DNA of 31,576 bases from the IMG/VR virus record IMGVR_UViG_3300007351_000592, positions 1 through 31,576 of that record; one strand, written 5' to 3'. Position 1 is the first letter of the stretch, and each line of letters opens with the position of its first letter. Source of the DNA: a virus. Under the pieces are notes generated by a model. The model saw only the letters and a program-made list of their open reading frames with translations. It did not search any database and was not told the origin of the DNA. Position numbers and translations under genes: made by a program. This document shows positions 7,469 through 15,709 of this stretch, in pieces.

Positions 7469-7837
7469 CTATGCGTTCAGATCAAGCGTCGCGCTCGTGA
7501 GCGTATAGGTCCCCTGCGAGGCAAAGGTCTCGTCGGTCACATCCGCGTACCCGAGGAACGTCCCGCCGGAGACTGCCGACCAGAAGCCCACGTGAGTGAC
7601 GGTCGTTGATCCCGGGACGTCAAAGACCGGCTGGGTCGATGCGGCAACCTCGCCTCCGGACGCGGCAGCGATCGTGATCCCCTTTCGCGCGTAGGCCGGG
7701 GATCCACCGGTTACCTCATTCGATCCGTCGTCCCCCGGACTCGCCGTGTGCAGAGAAGCGTAGGCGATGGCCACCGTCGGGTTCGTCCCCCGCAAAGCGT
7801 CGAGCATTAGGTTCTTTCCAGCTGTTGAGTACGGCAT
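7469..7837 (-). CDS. Small phage tail protein
   Basis: This 122-residue protein begins MPYSTAGKNLMLDAL, a start common among small tail or fibre-associated proteins of siphoviruses. The rest is beta-rich (ASLHTASPG, PVFDVPGSTTVTHVGFWSA, GTYTLTSATLDLNA). Members of this group usually lie between distal tail and hub genes, as here, and their exact role is not known. AAGGAGG precedes the ATG with good spacing. It has no membrane segment, no signal peptide and no cysteines. It sits 12 nt upstream of the repeat-rich hub gene and is probably co-transcribed with it. Confidence 0.6.
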   Translation of the reverse strand: MPYSTAGKNLMLDALRGTNPTVAIAYASLHTASPGDDGSNEVTGGSPAYARKGITIAAASGGEVAASTQPVFDVPGSTTVTHVGFWSAVSGGTFLGYADVTDETFASQGTYTLTSATLDLNA

Positions 7838-7861
7838 GGGTCAATCCTCCTTATGATTTGC

Positions 7862-8680
7862 TCATTGAACCGGAGGGGGGGGGGGCGGAGCAGGCGGCGT
7901 CTGCCCGACCACCACCGCTTCCCGCACTCCTTCCAGATCCAAGTCGAGGGAATCGTAATAGCTAAGAACGGTCACTTCCGGTTTGTACGTGTACTCCGCC
8001 TTGAACCTGACGAACCGGACGTCCTCCGGGTAATTTTCCAGATCCCACGCCCAGAAGAACGGATGGAGGTCGCTTGCGTAATTGAGCCAGAACGGAAGGA
8101 ACACCGATTCCAGCCAGTTCCTGTCAAGGTACGAGAATCGCGCAGAGATTGAATACGGCTTGTATTTGACGTAATGCGCCAGCAGGTGGCCCGCTTTGCT
8201 GCGCTTGCTGCCCGATTCCATCCCCTCTTCGATCGGCTTAAACGGCCCATCCACCGGCACGGGGAATTCCAACCGGGACCCCAGTACGAGCACGGCGATG
8301 TACGGAAGAGTATCGAGTCCAGGGTCGATCACCACGCGCCAGTACCGAGCGGCGACGGAGGGGAACACTTTCAGGATGGCAATGTCGCTTGTCGGAGAAA
8401 ACGGCTCCAACTGCTGCGTCCATGTGTCCCCATCGTCGGAAGATTCGACGGATATATCCGCCTGCACCGTTCCCAGGTTATGCCCGATGATCCCGAGGGT
8501 ATCCGCGCTTTTGGCGGCCCCGCAATCTACGGTGATGTCCTCGTACCCCGTCTCTCCCGCCTGCCAGAAGGTGAAGGTCTTTAAATCCACGACGTTCAAC
8601 GCGCTAAATCCCGCCGAGGTGTCGGTCGCCATGGGAATGCCGTCCAGGAACCGGTTGTCGTAGAGGATCATCGGGTTCAT
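7862..8680 (-). CDS. Distal tail-type protein with discoidin-like domain
   Basis: This 272-residue protein opens with MNPMILYDNRFLDG. A discoidin (F5/8 type C)-like fold follows at about 20-145, with landmarks FWQAGETGYEDITVDCG, LGIIGHNLG and ARYWRVVID. A second region (LLAHYVKYKPYSISARF, LDRNWLESVFLPFW) resembles structural tail proteins that follow the tape measure. It is probably part of the tail tip or distal tail ring. The ATG overlaps the stop of the tape-measure gene (ATGA), which implies translational coupling. The C-terminus is a run of prolines encoded by an 11-base C tract on the coding strand, a slippage-prone site next to the stop codon. Confidence 0.62.
   Translation of the reverse strand: MNPMILYDNRFLDGIPMATDTSAGFSALNVVDLKTFTFWQAGETGYEDITVDCGAAKSADTLGIIGHNLGTVQADISVESSDDGDTWTQQLEPFSPTSDIAILKVFPSVAARYWRVVIDPGLDTLPYIAVLVLGSRLEFPVPVDGPFKPIEEGMESGSKRSKAGHLLAHYVKYKPYSISARFSYLDRNWLESVFLPFWLNYASDLHPFFWAWDLENYPEDVRFVRFKAEYTYKPEVTVLSYYDSLDLDLEGVREAVVVGQTPPAPPPPPPVQ
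7875..7885. repeat. 11-base poly-G/poly-C tract inside the distal tail gene
   Basis: Eleven G in a row on the plus strand encode the proline tail of the distal tail protein. One-base changes would replace the last two residues with a short frame-shifted tail, or extend reading into the following gene's leader. Tracts of this length are prone to replication slippage and to sequencing error. Confidence 0.85.
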
Positions 8681-11076
8681 GCGACTCCGTCTCCGATCGC
8701 CTTCGTGATCGCCGGGACAAGCTCCCGGGCGAATTTATCGTGATCCACGACGTTGCCGTAGATGTGGATGTTGACGGTGGGAGAACTGACGGGCTCCTGC
8801 GTCGCGGGAGCAGGGGCGGAAGGGACGGATGGAGCGCCACCGCCGAATCCGCCGGTTGATGCTGATACCGATGCCGAACCACCGCCTGGTTTCATGGATG
8901 AAATGGCGGAGACCTGCGCCATGCCGAATGCGATCGCCGCAGCGGCAGCCGCCGCCCCAAGGAACGGTCCGACATATGGAATGGACGCCAGCGCGTTGTA
9001 GGCACCAACGGCGGCGGAGTACGTGTTCATGATCGTTTCGCCGATTCGAAACGCCTTCATCGCTTCGAACGCCGCGCCGCCCTGTTTCCCCTGCATGTTG
9101 TAGAGAGAGGTGGCAAGCGATCCCAGCATCCCGAAGGTAGCCGCGGTCATCGCCACCTTCTGCTGATTGACCATCGCTTCTTGCTGGAGGTCGTACTCCC
9201 GATAGGCGTCCTTGATCTGCTGTTCGGACGCTCCGATCTCTTCGAGGTACATGATCTTCTGGTCCTGAAGATCCGACCAGCGCTTGAAATCCTTGGTGTA
9301 CGGATCCTCCCCGGCGTTGATGGCGGAGACCACGCCGAGATTCTGGCCGAACTCGCTCCCGCCGATCTTGCCGAACGCCTCCTGCGTCCTGGCGGTCTGC
9401 TGCTCGAAAAGCAGATCCCGCTGCTCCCGCATGAGATCCGCGATTTTCGCTTCCACTTCCACCCGCCGAGCGTCTATTTCAAACGCCTCCGTCGCCTTGC
9501 TCACCGCGATCTGATCCTGTAGAACCGCTTCCTTGCCGAGGATTTCCAGAAGCTGCGCGTTTGTCCCTACAAACTCTCCCTCGATGGAGAGAGCCTCCGC
9601 CGCCAGCCAGTTCCGCTGCCGCTGGATCTCGAGCAGTGCGCGATCCGATGCGGATCGCTCCGCGATTCCTTGCATCTCACTGGTATGGCCAGACTTGATA
9701 GCCGCCGCGTTTAACTCCTGCCTAGCCCGGATGCGCTGCTCCTCGGCATCAAGGGACGCTTTACCGATCGCCTGCGCGGATTCGAGTTTCCTTTTCTGCG
9801 TCTCCTCGTGCATCTTCAATTCGATGCCGGATATTTTTAAGGTCCGGGCGATTTCCGCCTCGTCCCACTTCGCCGAGTAGTCGGCGTACATGGCGTCGTA
9901 ATAGATCTTTGCGGCGTGAAGGTCGTCTAACTTCTTCTTCTCGTCGTCGAACCATTTGTTGAGCCTTACGAACTCCCGGTCGTATTCGCCCGCGGAGGCA
10001 AGATCCTTCTCCTCGATGTACTTCCGGTAGAGTTCCGTGAGTTGTTCGAGTTGCTTTCGATTCCCGTCGCCCCCCAACGCGGGAAGAGGAGCGCCGCCCC
10101 CCACCTTTCCCATCTCCCCGAGGCTTGCAAGCGCACCCTTTATGTTTCCCAGCGCGTCCACCGCAGACTGTGCCGCGTTGCCGTAGGCCTTATCCGCCTT
10201 CTTCGCCCATCGCTCGGTAGCGCCCTCGGTTACGCCCAGCCAGTCGGTGACTCGCGCTCCCTCGGAGACAAGCGTGTCGAAGGCCCCCGCCAGACCGTAT
10301 ACCAACGTCATGGCGACCTGGAAAATCGCCATAAAGGGCTGGCCGATGATCAGGAGAAGAGATCCGACGAAATACTTCATCCGCTCGACGGAGTTGTTGA
10401 ACCGCTCCATCCGGTCGGCCGCGGAGTCCAGATCGGGTCCGAGTGTCGCCTGCACCTGCGCCATGCGCTCGGCCACGATGGTGTACATCGCCTGGGCTTT
10501 CTCGGCTTTGCTCATCGTGTCGGCGTATTTTCCGTACTTCGCCTCCAGGTCGACGATGCCGACCAGGGCCTTCAACCCCCGCTCCCGGCCAGTTGCGATC
10601 GACTGGGAGAGCATCTCGAACGCATCGGCGGTCGATACGGTTCCGGCCTTGATATGCGATAGCGACACCGACCACGAGGCGATCTGCGCGAGTTGTTCCG
10701 GCCCGAGGCCCTTCATAAGAGCGTCTCCCGCGACCTTGGCGGCGGCCCCCATCCCGATCAGACCTTTCGATTCCTGCTCGATCCTCCCGACGAGATCCTG
10801 CGCCGTCATCCCGTACTGCCGGGTCAGGGCATCAAGCGAGGCCATCGCCTCGTCGGTCTGCGCGGCTTTCTCCATCAGTCCCCATATCGACTGGAACGCC
10901 CTGACGGCGGCGTAGATCCCGACCGACACCTCGGCCCAGTGGGATTTAAGGCGCTGGGTTAAGGACTGCGTGCGCCCCCCCAGCTTCTCCGTCTCGTCTC
11001 CGACCATCCGGATGCCGGTGACAGCGCCGGTTGGGTCGGCGGTGATGACGACACTTATCCTGTTCTCATTGGCCAT
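8677..11076 (-). CDS. Phage tail tape measure protein
   Basis: This is the longest phage gene here, at 799 residues. It is largely alpha-helical, with extended coiled-coil stretches (about 350-630) and hydrophobic segments near 235-270 and 685-735. Its N-terminus (VVITADPTGAVTGIRMVGDE) resembles tape measure proteins that begin with a short beta segment before long helices. A glycine/alanine-rich region lies just before the C-terminus. Tape measures set tail length and help DNA cross the host envelope. The length suggests a tail of roughly 110-120 nm on the usual 1.5 angstroms per residue rule (inference). It follows the frameshifting chaperone gene, as expected, and its ATG overlaps the frameshift product by 11 nt. 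Confidence 0.9.
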   Translation of the reverse strand: MANENRISVVITADPTGAVTGIRMVGDETEKLGGRTQSLTQRLKSHWAEVSVGIYAAVRAFQSIWGLMEKAAQTDEAMASLDALTRQYGMTAQDLVGRIEQESKGLIGMGAAAKVAGDALMKGLGPEQLAQIASWSVSLSHIKAGTVSTADAFEMLSQSIATGRERGLKALVGIVDLEAKYGKYADTMSKAEKAQAMYTIVAERMAQVQATLGPDLDSAADRMERFNNSVERMKYFVGSLLLIIGQPFMAIFQVAMTLVYGLAGAFDTLVSEGARVTDWLGVTEGATERWAKKADKAYGNAAQSAVDALGNIKGALASLGEMGKVGGGAPLPALGGDGNRKQLEQLTELYRKYIEEKDLASAGEYDREFVRLNKWFDDEKKKLDDLHAAKIYYDAMYADYSAKWDEAEIARTLKISGIELKMHEETQKRKLESAQAIGKASLDAEEQRIRARQELNAAAIKSGHTSEMQGIAERSASDRALLEIQRQRNWLAAEALSIEGEFVGTNAQLLEILGKEAVLQDQIAVSKATEAFEIDARRVEVEAKIADLMREQRDLLFEQQTARTQEAFGKIGGSEFGQNLGVVSAINAGEDPYTKDFKRWSDLQDQKIMYLEEIGASEQQIKDAYREYDLQQEAMVNQQKVAMTAATFGMLGSLATSLYNMQGKQGGAAFEAMKAFRIGETIMNTYSAAVGAYNALASIPYVGPFLGAAAAAAAIAFGMAQVSAISSMKPGGGSASVSASTGGFGGGAPSVPSAPAPATQEPVSSPTVNIHIYGNVVDHDKFARELVPAITKAIGDGVA

Positions 11077-11754
11077 CGGGCACCTTCGGAGTTTCCAATT
11101 CGCGCTTCATCGCACCGAGATCCAGCCATTCTTCGATCGAAAGGTCATCCTGACGAAAGGGGAACCCGGCCTGCTGCAGGGAGAACAGAAACCAGATATG
11201 GCTGAACCACGCAGACGGGATATACGGTTCCCGGTGCTTGCACCTCGCGCATATTTCCTGCAGATGCGGGCCGCTGCCTTTGGCGCATCCCTTTTTGCGC
11301 TCCGGGGTGCAGTTCTCCCGAAGGGCCTTCAGCTCTTCCCCAAAGGGACGATCTCTTCCGCCTCCTCGCCGAACTCGACATCATCCGCGTTCTGCCCGGA
11401 CCGTATCCCGTCGAAGACGATATGCGCGACGGTCGTCACGATGTCGGCGGCGGTTTCCTTCAATAACGCCTTCCAGTCCTCCCGGTAGTGCGGAGAATCC
11501 GGATCAGCGGAGATCGGCTGCCCGTCGTACCCAAACGCCCCTTCCTCGAATCCCGTGAGGATCTCCAGGCCGAATTTGAGTGCCGGATCGAAGTTGTCGA
11601 CCACGACCTTGTTCCCCTTCCGGCGGATCGACTGCTGGCGGTACGATTTCACCTGGCTGGTTGTGGGCGTCGCATAGAAGACGCCGATCTGCGTTCCGGA
11701 TAACGTGTCATCCAGGACGAGCTTGTTCCGGTCGTCTTTTTTAAGGTCTCTCAT
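11066..11754 (-). CDS. Tail assembly chaperone, -1 frameshift product (G-T fusion)
   Basis: A minus-one slip at CCCTTTG (11341-11347) would join the first 138 codons of the chaperone gene to a 91-codon extension in another frame, giving 229 residues. The extension has no good start codon of its own and is protein-like: EELKALRENCTPERKKGC, then ICARCKHREPYIPSAWFS, then FPFRQDDLSIEEWLDLG. It contains paired cysteines (including CARC) that may bind metal. It ends at 11066, overlapping the tape-measure start. In lambda and many other siphoviruses the equivalent G and G-T proteins coat the tape measure during tail assembly. The slippery site and open frame are seen; the frameshifting itself is inferred. 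Confidence 0.78.
11329..11754 (-). CDS. Tail assembly chaperone, zero-frame product (G-like)
   Basis: This 141-residue acidic protein lies between the major tail protein and the tape measure, the conserved position of tail assembly chaperones. GGAGG precedes the ATG. Its N-terminus is rich in lysine and aspartate (MRDLKKDDRNKLVLDD), the middle holds VVVDNFDPALKFGLEILTGF, and it ends EEAEEIVPLGKS shortly after the slippery site. Most ribosomes would make this product, and a minority would make the extended form. It is expected to help assemble the tail and to be absent from the finished virion. The sequence itself matches no family I can name; the call rests on position and on the frameshift. 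Confidence 0.75.
   Translation of the reverse strand: MRDLKKDDRNKLVLDDTLSGTQIGVFYATPTTSQVKSYRQQSIRRKGNKVVVDNFDPALKFGLEILTGFEEGAFGYDGQPISADPDSPHYREDWKALLKETAADIVTTVAHIVFDGIRSGQNADDVEFGEEAEEIVPLGKS
11341..11347 (-). promoter_or_regulatory. Slippery heptamer CCCTTTG for programmed -1 frameshift
   Basis: In the zero frame this reads C-CCT-TTG, which fits the X-XXY-YYZ pattern. It re-pairs after a one-base backward slip as CCC-TTT. It lies 10 nt before the zero-frame TGA, and the -1 frame stays open for 91 codons afterwards. Confidence 0.78.
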
Positions 11755-11769
11755 AGAACCTCCGTTTTC

Positions 11770-12705
11770 TTAGTTAAACGTTACGGTAACGTCGTCCTGG
11801 CCGGCGTCCGGGCAGACGAGGAGGGATATGGCGTGGGTTAAGATCCCCTCCCGTTCCCCGAACTTGCTCGAGTCGACGACGACTTTCGGGCAGTCAAGCT
11901 TCATGCGGTTGCCAACTGATTCCCCGAAGGTGATGGAGAGCGGCTGCTCGGTCCCGTCGGTTAATAGCGTCAGAGGGTCGAACGCGGAGAGCGCGGTAGC
12001 TTCCGGGTCGATCTCCGCCGTGACCTTGCGATCCTTGATGAAGTGCGCGAGGAACCCGGTCGGCGCGTTTACGTCGGGGCGCTTGGCGATATCGTTCCCG
12101 TACGTGAGCTTGAAACTCTCGATCGTCCCGGTAAAACTCCCCAGGGTGAACAGACCGGATTTAAGCGCTGGCGGGATCGATGCGTTGTACACGGCGTCCG
12201 TGGGGATCGTAAGATCCGCGGGACCAGCGTAGAGCCCCTGGAACTCCCACTTGATCTTGCCAAACTCCCCGGCCTTCCCATCGAGAGACCATGTACCGCG
12301 GCAGCCGGTGACCACGTACTGAATATCGTGCTGCCAGAAGTAGATCGTGATCGACGGCCCTTCGATGTCGTCCTGCGGGGTGTAGACGACCGGCCCGGTC
12401 GTTGGAGTTACGGTTTCCAGCATCCCGCACCCGACGAACAGGACGCCGATCTCCGGAGGCGTGTCCGGAGTCGAGTCCCCGCTACCCTTGACCTCGGTCG
12501 AAAACGAGATCTTGATCGCCTCCCCTATGTTGATCGCGGGACGGTTTCCCAAAAAAGGCTTCACGTTTAAGCGGTCCAGCTTCTTCATCACGACGTCGAC
12601 CTCGGGCAGGTCGGTCAGGATAGCGTTCGCCGCGGTCGTCGGAACGGGATCGACCCCGTAGGAGCTCTCCGCCTTCGCCAGAATCAATGCCCTGTTTTTA
12701 AACAT
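11770..12705 (-). CDS. Major tail (tube) protein
   Basis: This 311-residue protein begins MFKNRALILAKAESSYGVDP, a common opening for siphovirus tail tube subunits. Beta-rich segments follow (AIKISFSTEVKGSG, VVYTPQDDIEGPSITIYFWQ, GTWSLDGKAGEFGKIKWEFQG, FTGTIESFKLTYG). The C-terminal part may be an added immunoglobulin-like module (EQPLSITFGESVGNRMKLDCP). Subunits stack as hexameric rings to make the tail tube. AGGAGG lies nine bases before the ATG. Its position, after the tail terminator and before the chaperone pair, supports the call. The protein is somewhat longer than minimal tube proteins (150-250 residues). Confidence 0.8.
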   Translation of the reverse strand: MFKNRALILAKAESSYGVDPVPTTAANAILTDLPEVDVVMKKLDRLNVKPFLGNRPAINIGEAIKISFSTEVKGSGDSTPDTPPEIGVLFVGCGMLETVTPTTGPVVYTPQDDIEGPSITIYFWQHDIQYVVTGCRGTWSLDGKAGEFGKIKWEFQGLYAGPADLTIPTDAVYNASIPPALKSGLFTLGSFTGTIESFKLTYGNDIAKRPDVNAPTGFLAHFIKDRKVTAEIDPEATALSAFDPLTLLTDGTEQPLSITFGESVGNRMKLDCPKVVVDSSKFGEREGILTHAISLLVCPDAGQDDVTVTFN

Positions 12706-12718
12706 TTACCTTAACCTC

Positions 12719-13123
12719 CTACGGCGACCCGACGGGGTGCCGATACAGGATTTCGTAGGTCTGCTGCAAGGCGATCAAGCCCCGTCCGGGGTCCAGGGAA
12801 AGAATGTCCGATCCGGTACGATGACAGTTCATGGCCGTATTGCCTCTCGTCGGGTCGGCGGACAAGGCCGTATGGATCGAGGCGAAAACCGCTTCGGCGT
12901 CCGTGTCCTTGCACCACGCCTCCACGACAACCCGCCAGGTGAATACCTCGTAACCCGTGGACCGGGCGGCTTCCTGATCGGATCCTTGCAGGACGAATAG
13001 CGAGGGCAGCGTCATCGCGTCGAGATCCATCTGCTCGTACTTGCCCGTATAGACGTCCCCCACGCCGGTGATGCCTTTAAGTGTCGTTTCGATATCGGCG
13101 AGGATGCAGCTGCGGACGCTCAT
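12719..13123 (-). CDS. Tail terminator-like protein
   Basis: This 134-residue protein begins MSVRSCILADIETTLKGI. Its helix-strand pattern (MDLDAMTLPSLFVLQGSDQE, FTWRVVVEAWCK, ALQQTYEILYRHP) resembles tail completion or terminator proteins such as lambda gpU. These cap the tail tube and form the interface with the head. The open frame extends upstream to 13255, but the start at 13123 is preferred because its ATGA overlaps the stop of the preceding gene, a coupling used repeatedly in this operon. The extra upstream 44 codons are arginine-rich and look like a shadow of that gene. Confidence 0.65.
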   Translation of the reverse strand: MSVRSCILADIETTLKGITGVGDVYTGKYEQMDLDAMTLPSLFVLQGSDQEAARSTGYEVFTWRVVVEAWCKDTDAEAVFASIHTALSADPTRGNTAMNCHRTGSDILSLDPGRGLIALQQTYEILYRHPVGSP

Positions 13124-13428
13124 GGGTATCTCTTCCCGAGGAGGAGCGTGGTCCAGCCGGTCTCGTCCGGCTGGATTTTGAGAACGCGGTACGCCACGCC
13201 GCCTACCTCCAGCGTGTCGCCGTTTTTCACGCCTGCGATATCGGAGGACTTGCACCCCGCCTGCCCGATGATCCCCTGCGGCACGATGTCTCCGCCAAGC
13301 GATACGTCTCCCACCTCGAGGGCGAAGCAGGTACGGATCTGCTTGGACGATCCGCCCGCGGGGGTGAAGAGCGCGGTCGTGGAGAGGAACTCATCGGTCA
13401 GAAAGTCCGTTACCCAGTCGGCCATCAT
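13120..13428 (-). CDS. Head-tail joining protein-like
   Basis: This 102-residue beta-rich protein has the landmarks VSLGGDIVPQGIIG, VKNGDTLEVGGVAYRVLKIQPD and TTLLLGKRYP. The phrase G(D/V)xLxVxGxxYxVxxxxPD is typical of small head-tail joining or attachment proteins (lambda gpFII-like, HK97-type stoppers). These close the head after packaging and provide the tail docking site. Its place between capsid and tail terminator agrees. Two ATGs in tandem (13428 and 13425) could start it; AGGA lies a few bases upstream. Overlap with the tail terminator start is four bases. Confidence 0.65.
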   Translation of the reverse strand: MMADWVTDFLTDEFLSTTALFTPAGGSSKQIRTCFALEVGDVSLGGDIVPQGIIGQAGCKSSDIAGVKNGDTLEVGGVAYRVLKIQPDETGWTTLLLGKRYP

Positions 13429-13433
13429 GTCTT

Positions 13434-13643
13434 CTATCCTTTCGTTTTCTTGCCCTTCTTCTCATCCTCTTCCGCAGGAACCTCTTCCACGCTGCGCGGG
13501 CCACCGCTCGGTTCCGCGTAAAGAACGGCACGCTTGACGGCGGTGAGCGCCCTGGCTGTGTATTCGCCGACCTCGACCACGTCATCGACGGCAAAGGGCT
13601 TGCCGCCGATACAACATGGAACGGTTACAATCATCCTCACCAT
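13434..13643 (-). CDS. Small head-region protein, hypothetical
   Basis: This 69-residue protein begins MVRMIVTVPCCIGGKPF. It has a short beta-rich core (VDDVVEVGEYTARALTAVKRAVLYAE) and an acidic-then-basic tail ending EEDEKKGKKTKG. Similar short proteins are common between capsid and head-tail connector genes in siphoviruses; their role is usually unknown. The open frame extends far upstream, but AGGAGG seven bases before the ATG at 13643 fixes the start. It ends five bases before the head-tail joining gene and is surely part of the late operon. It has no membrane segment. Confidence 0.6.
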   Translation of the reverse strand: MVRMIVTVPCCIGGKPFAVDDVVEVGEYTARALTAVKRAVLYAEPSGGPRSVEEVPAEEDEKKGKKTKG

Positions 13644-13725
13644 TTCCCTACCTCCTGAAGTTTGCAGGGGGCCGCCCACGAGGAAGCGGCCCCCATCGGT
13701 TGTGGTTAATGTCATCCGCAAAGGA

Positions 13726-15639
13726 TCAGGTGATGCTAGTCGCGAGGGTGAAAGCGACCGGGTGCCGGACCGCCACGTCGACGGACTGGAAGGCCACGAT
13801 CCGGACCGTCCCTGTCGTGCTGCCGGAGTAGGGATCAACCAGGATGTCCAGGACTCCCCACTCGCCCATCATGACCTGCGTGAAGTCGCCGAAGAACATG
13901 TCCCCTGCGGCGACCTGGTTGGTGACCTCTACCGGGTAACCGTTTAACTGGTTGTCCTCGATCATGAACACGGGATAGGTCGTCCCGACCTTCGGGCGGG
14001 CTTTCAAAAGCCCGCGTACGGTCGCGTTAGCGACGTACCGCATGCCGGCCACGTCGGCGTTCGCCGCGGCAACCAGCGTCTCCATGTTGACCGCGTTCCC
14101 CCACGTGAACGACGCGCCGGCCTCGGAGCCGATCCCGCTGACTCCGGCAATGCCCAACGGCTGGCCGTTGGCACCCGTCCCGTGGAACAAGGCAAGGTCG
14201 ATGGCCAGAGCGAGGATCTTGGAGAGGTCGCCCTGCACAAGCCCGTCAACCGCAGGGGTTCCCTGGAGGAGCAGTTGGCGGGAGAAGTCGGTATAGGCAC
14301 CGACCGTCTTCGGGGAGAGGGTGACCTGCCCGAAGGTCTGGTTCCCGGCCGTGGGGGCCGTGTTCTCCGCCACCCAGTACGCGGTCGCTGCAGCGGTGAA
14401 CGAGGGAATCGCGATGTTGCCGACCAGCCCGGAGAGCATCTGGATCCCAAGTTTGGTCGCGATCATCCGGTTCCGGAGCAACTCGATGAACAGGTCCGGC
14501 CGCAGCGTCGTACCGACCAGACTTGCCCCAGTGGTGGAACCACCCGCCGTCAGGACGGTCCGCTGCTCGGTGCGCAGCGGCACGTCGTAGGGGACAAAGA
14601 ACGTCCCCCGCTTGTTGTACCCCTCCTTGGAGACCCGCTTCTCGATCGCCATCGAGCATTCCCGCTCGAACCCCGCCTGGCTCCAGTCTCCGTTGATGGC
14701 GGCGGCGATGGCCCGGCCGATCGAGTACCGCTTCCTGTCCCCCTCGGACATCCCGAGGTCGGACGGAGGCGTGTCGAGGGGCTTGGTCGTCCCGATGTGC
14801 TTCAAGACGTTGTGGCGGAACTGCTCGATGGAGAGTCCGTCGTTGATCGCCTTGTCGCGCTCCTGCACGGGGAAGCTGTGGCGCGAGGCGAGCGCGGTGA
14901 TCTCGGCGATCCTCTCCCGCTCCGCCTTCTGGATCGCATCCCGGTTCTCCTGCTCCTTCTCCTCCTTCTGTGCTTTGGCCCGCTGTTCTGCGGCCAACTC
15001 TTCTGCGGTCTTGTCTGGCATGAGTTGAACCTCCTTGGCCACGTGGGCCGGTATTTCGACGGGGCCTTTCGGCTCCAACGCCGATTCCTTGCTTCTGCCC
15101 ACGCCGACGGAGGTATCCGCCGGGATGGGGACCATGCTCACCTCGTAGGGAGTCCAGCGTCTGATCCGGTAGACGGGGGCCTGCTCTTTGAGGGCGAGAG
15201 TCTTCAATTCCTCGCCCATTTCCTCCGGCTTCATCTGGACCGGGTCTTCGTCGATGGAGTAGCCCACGGAGACGTTGCGGCGAATGCCATCCTGGACGTC
15301 CCGGAAGACCTCCTCGCCAAGCACGGATCGCGAGAACCGAACCGTCGCCCGCCCCATCTTGTCCGGGTCGCACCGGCAGTCCTCGACCACGCCGATCTGT
15401 TTGTCGGTGGAGTGATTCAGGAGAACCGCTCCGCCGTTCTGCATCCGGGACATATCCATCGCGCCCGGATCGTGGGAAAGGATTTCGATCCCCCACCAGC
15501 GGACAACCGGCTGCTCGGAAGAAAACGCAAGGGTCACCGTGCGCTTCTCTCCATCGATGGAGCTTTTTTCGATCGTCACCGCCCGGGACTCTTTGGATCC
15601 CGCCTTTGGGAACTTGCGTTCTTCCACACGATTTGCCAT
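13726..15639 (-). CDS. Fused prohead protease / scaffold / major capsid protein (HK97 type)
   Basis: One 637-residue frame holds three parts. Residues 1 to about 180 are an HK97-type prohead protease (U35-like) with His76 in LLNHSTD, serines in NVSVGYS (about 124/128) and Glu166 in PYEVSMVPIPAD. Residues of about 205-260 form a charged coiled coil (EELAAEQRAKAQKEEKEQE), as in scaffold or delta domains. Residues from about 315 form the HK97-fold capsid, with GFERECSMAIEK and LRNRMIATKLGIQ, through VLDILVDPYS near the end. The protease would free the capsid domain by cutting the linker, so the mature capsid is about 300 residues (inference). Start: the ATG at 15639 has GGGAGG five bases upstream; a GTG two codons earlier overlaps that site. 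Confidence 0.88.
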   Translation of the reverse strand: MANRVEERKFPKAGSKESRAVTIEKSSIDGEKRTVTLAFSSEQPVVRWWGIEILSHDPGAMDMSRMQNGGAVLLNHSTDKQIGVVEDCRCDPDKMGRATVRFSRSVLGEEVFRDVQDGIRRNVSVGYSIDEDPVQMKPEEMGEELKTLALKEQAPVYRIRRWTPYEVSMVPIPADTSVGVGRSKESALEPKGPVEIPAHVAKEVQLMPDKTAEELAAEQRAKAQKEEKEQENRDAIQKAERERIAEITALASRHSFPVQERDKAINDGLSIEQFRHNVLKHIGTTKPLDTPPSDLGMSEGDRKRYSIGRAIAAAINGDWSQAGFERECSMAIEKRVSKEGYNKRGTFFVPYDVPLRTEQRTVLTAGGSTTGASLVGTTLRPDLFIELLRNRMIATKLGIQMLSGLVGNIAIPSFTAAATAYWVAENTAPTAGNQTFGQVTLSPKTVGAYTDFSRQLLLQGTPAVDGLVQGDLSKILALAIDLALFHGTGANGQPLGIAGVSGIGSEAGASFTWGNAVNMETLVAAANADVAGMRYVANATVRGLLKARPKVGTTYPVFMIEDNQLNGYPVEVTNQVAAGDMFFGDFTQVMMGEWGVLDILVDPYSGSTTGTVRIVAFQSVDVAVRHPVAFTLATSIT

Positions 15640-15651
15640 CTCCACCTCCCA

Positions 15652-15683
15652 AAATGAAAAAGACCGAGTCGCCCCGGCCTTCT
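15652..15683 (-). terminator. Terminator-like hairpin before the protease-capsid gene
   Basis: On the minus strand GGCCG..CGGTC (with one G-T pair) is followed by TTTTTCATTTT and then the GGGAGG ribosome site of the protease-capsid gene. It sits just after the portal gene. Full termination here would silence capsid synthesis from the terminase promoter, so it is more likely an attenuator, an antitermination target or an mRNA-stabilising hairpin. Confidence 0.55.
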
Positions 15684-15709
15684 TCCGTTCTTCTTCTTTT
15701 CTGTCCGAC

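Noticed and set aside
6497-7609. 370-codon plus-strand frame over the hub repeats
   Set aside because: It is antisense to the glycine-rich repeats, and its serine/arginine repeats are the reverse of that coding pattern.
11145-11384. 79-codon minus-strand ORF over the chaperone extension
   Set aside because: It is in a different frame from the frameshift extension, is low in complexity and lacks a ribosome site.
14246-15652. Long minus-strand frame (468 codons) overlapping the protease-capsid gene
   Set aside because: It is arginine/glycine-rich and shifted relative to the well-supported protease-capsid frame, so it is a shadow.
14182-15657. Long plus-strand open frame (491 codons) opposite the protease-capsid gene
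   Set aside because: It is antisense to a clear capsid gene, has a low-complexity leucine-rich stretch and no ribosome site. It reflects GC-rich codon bias on the other strand.
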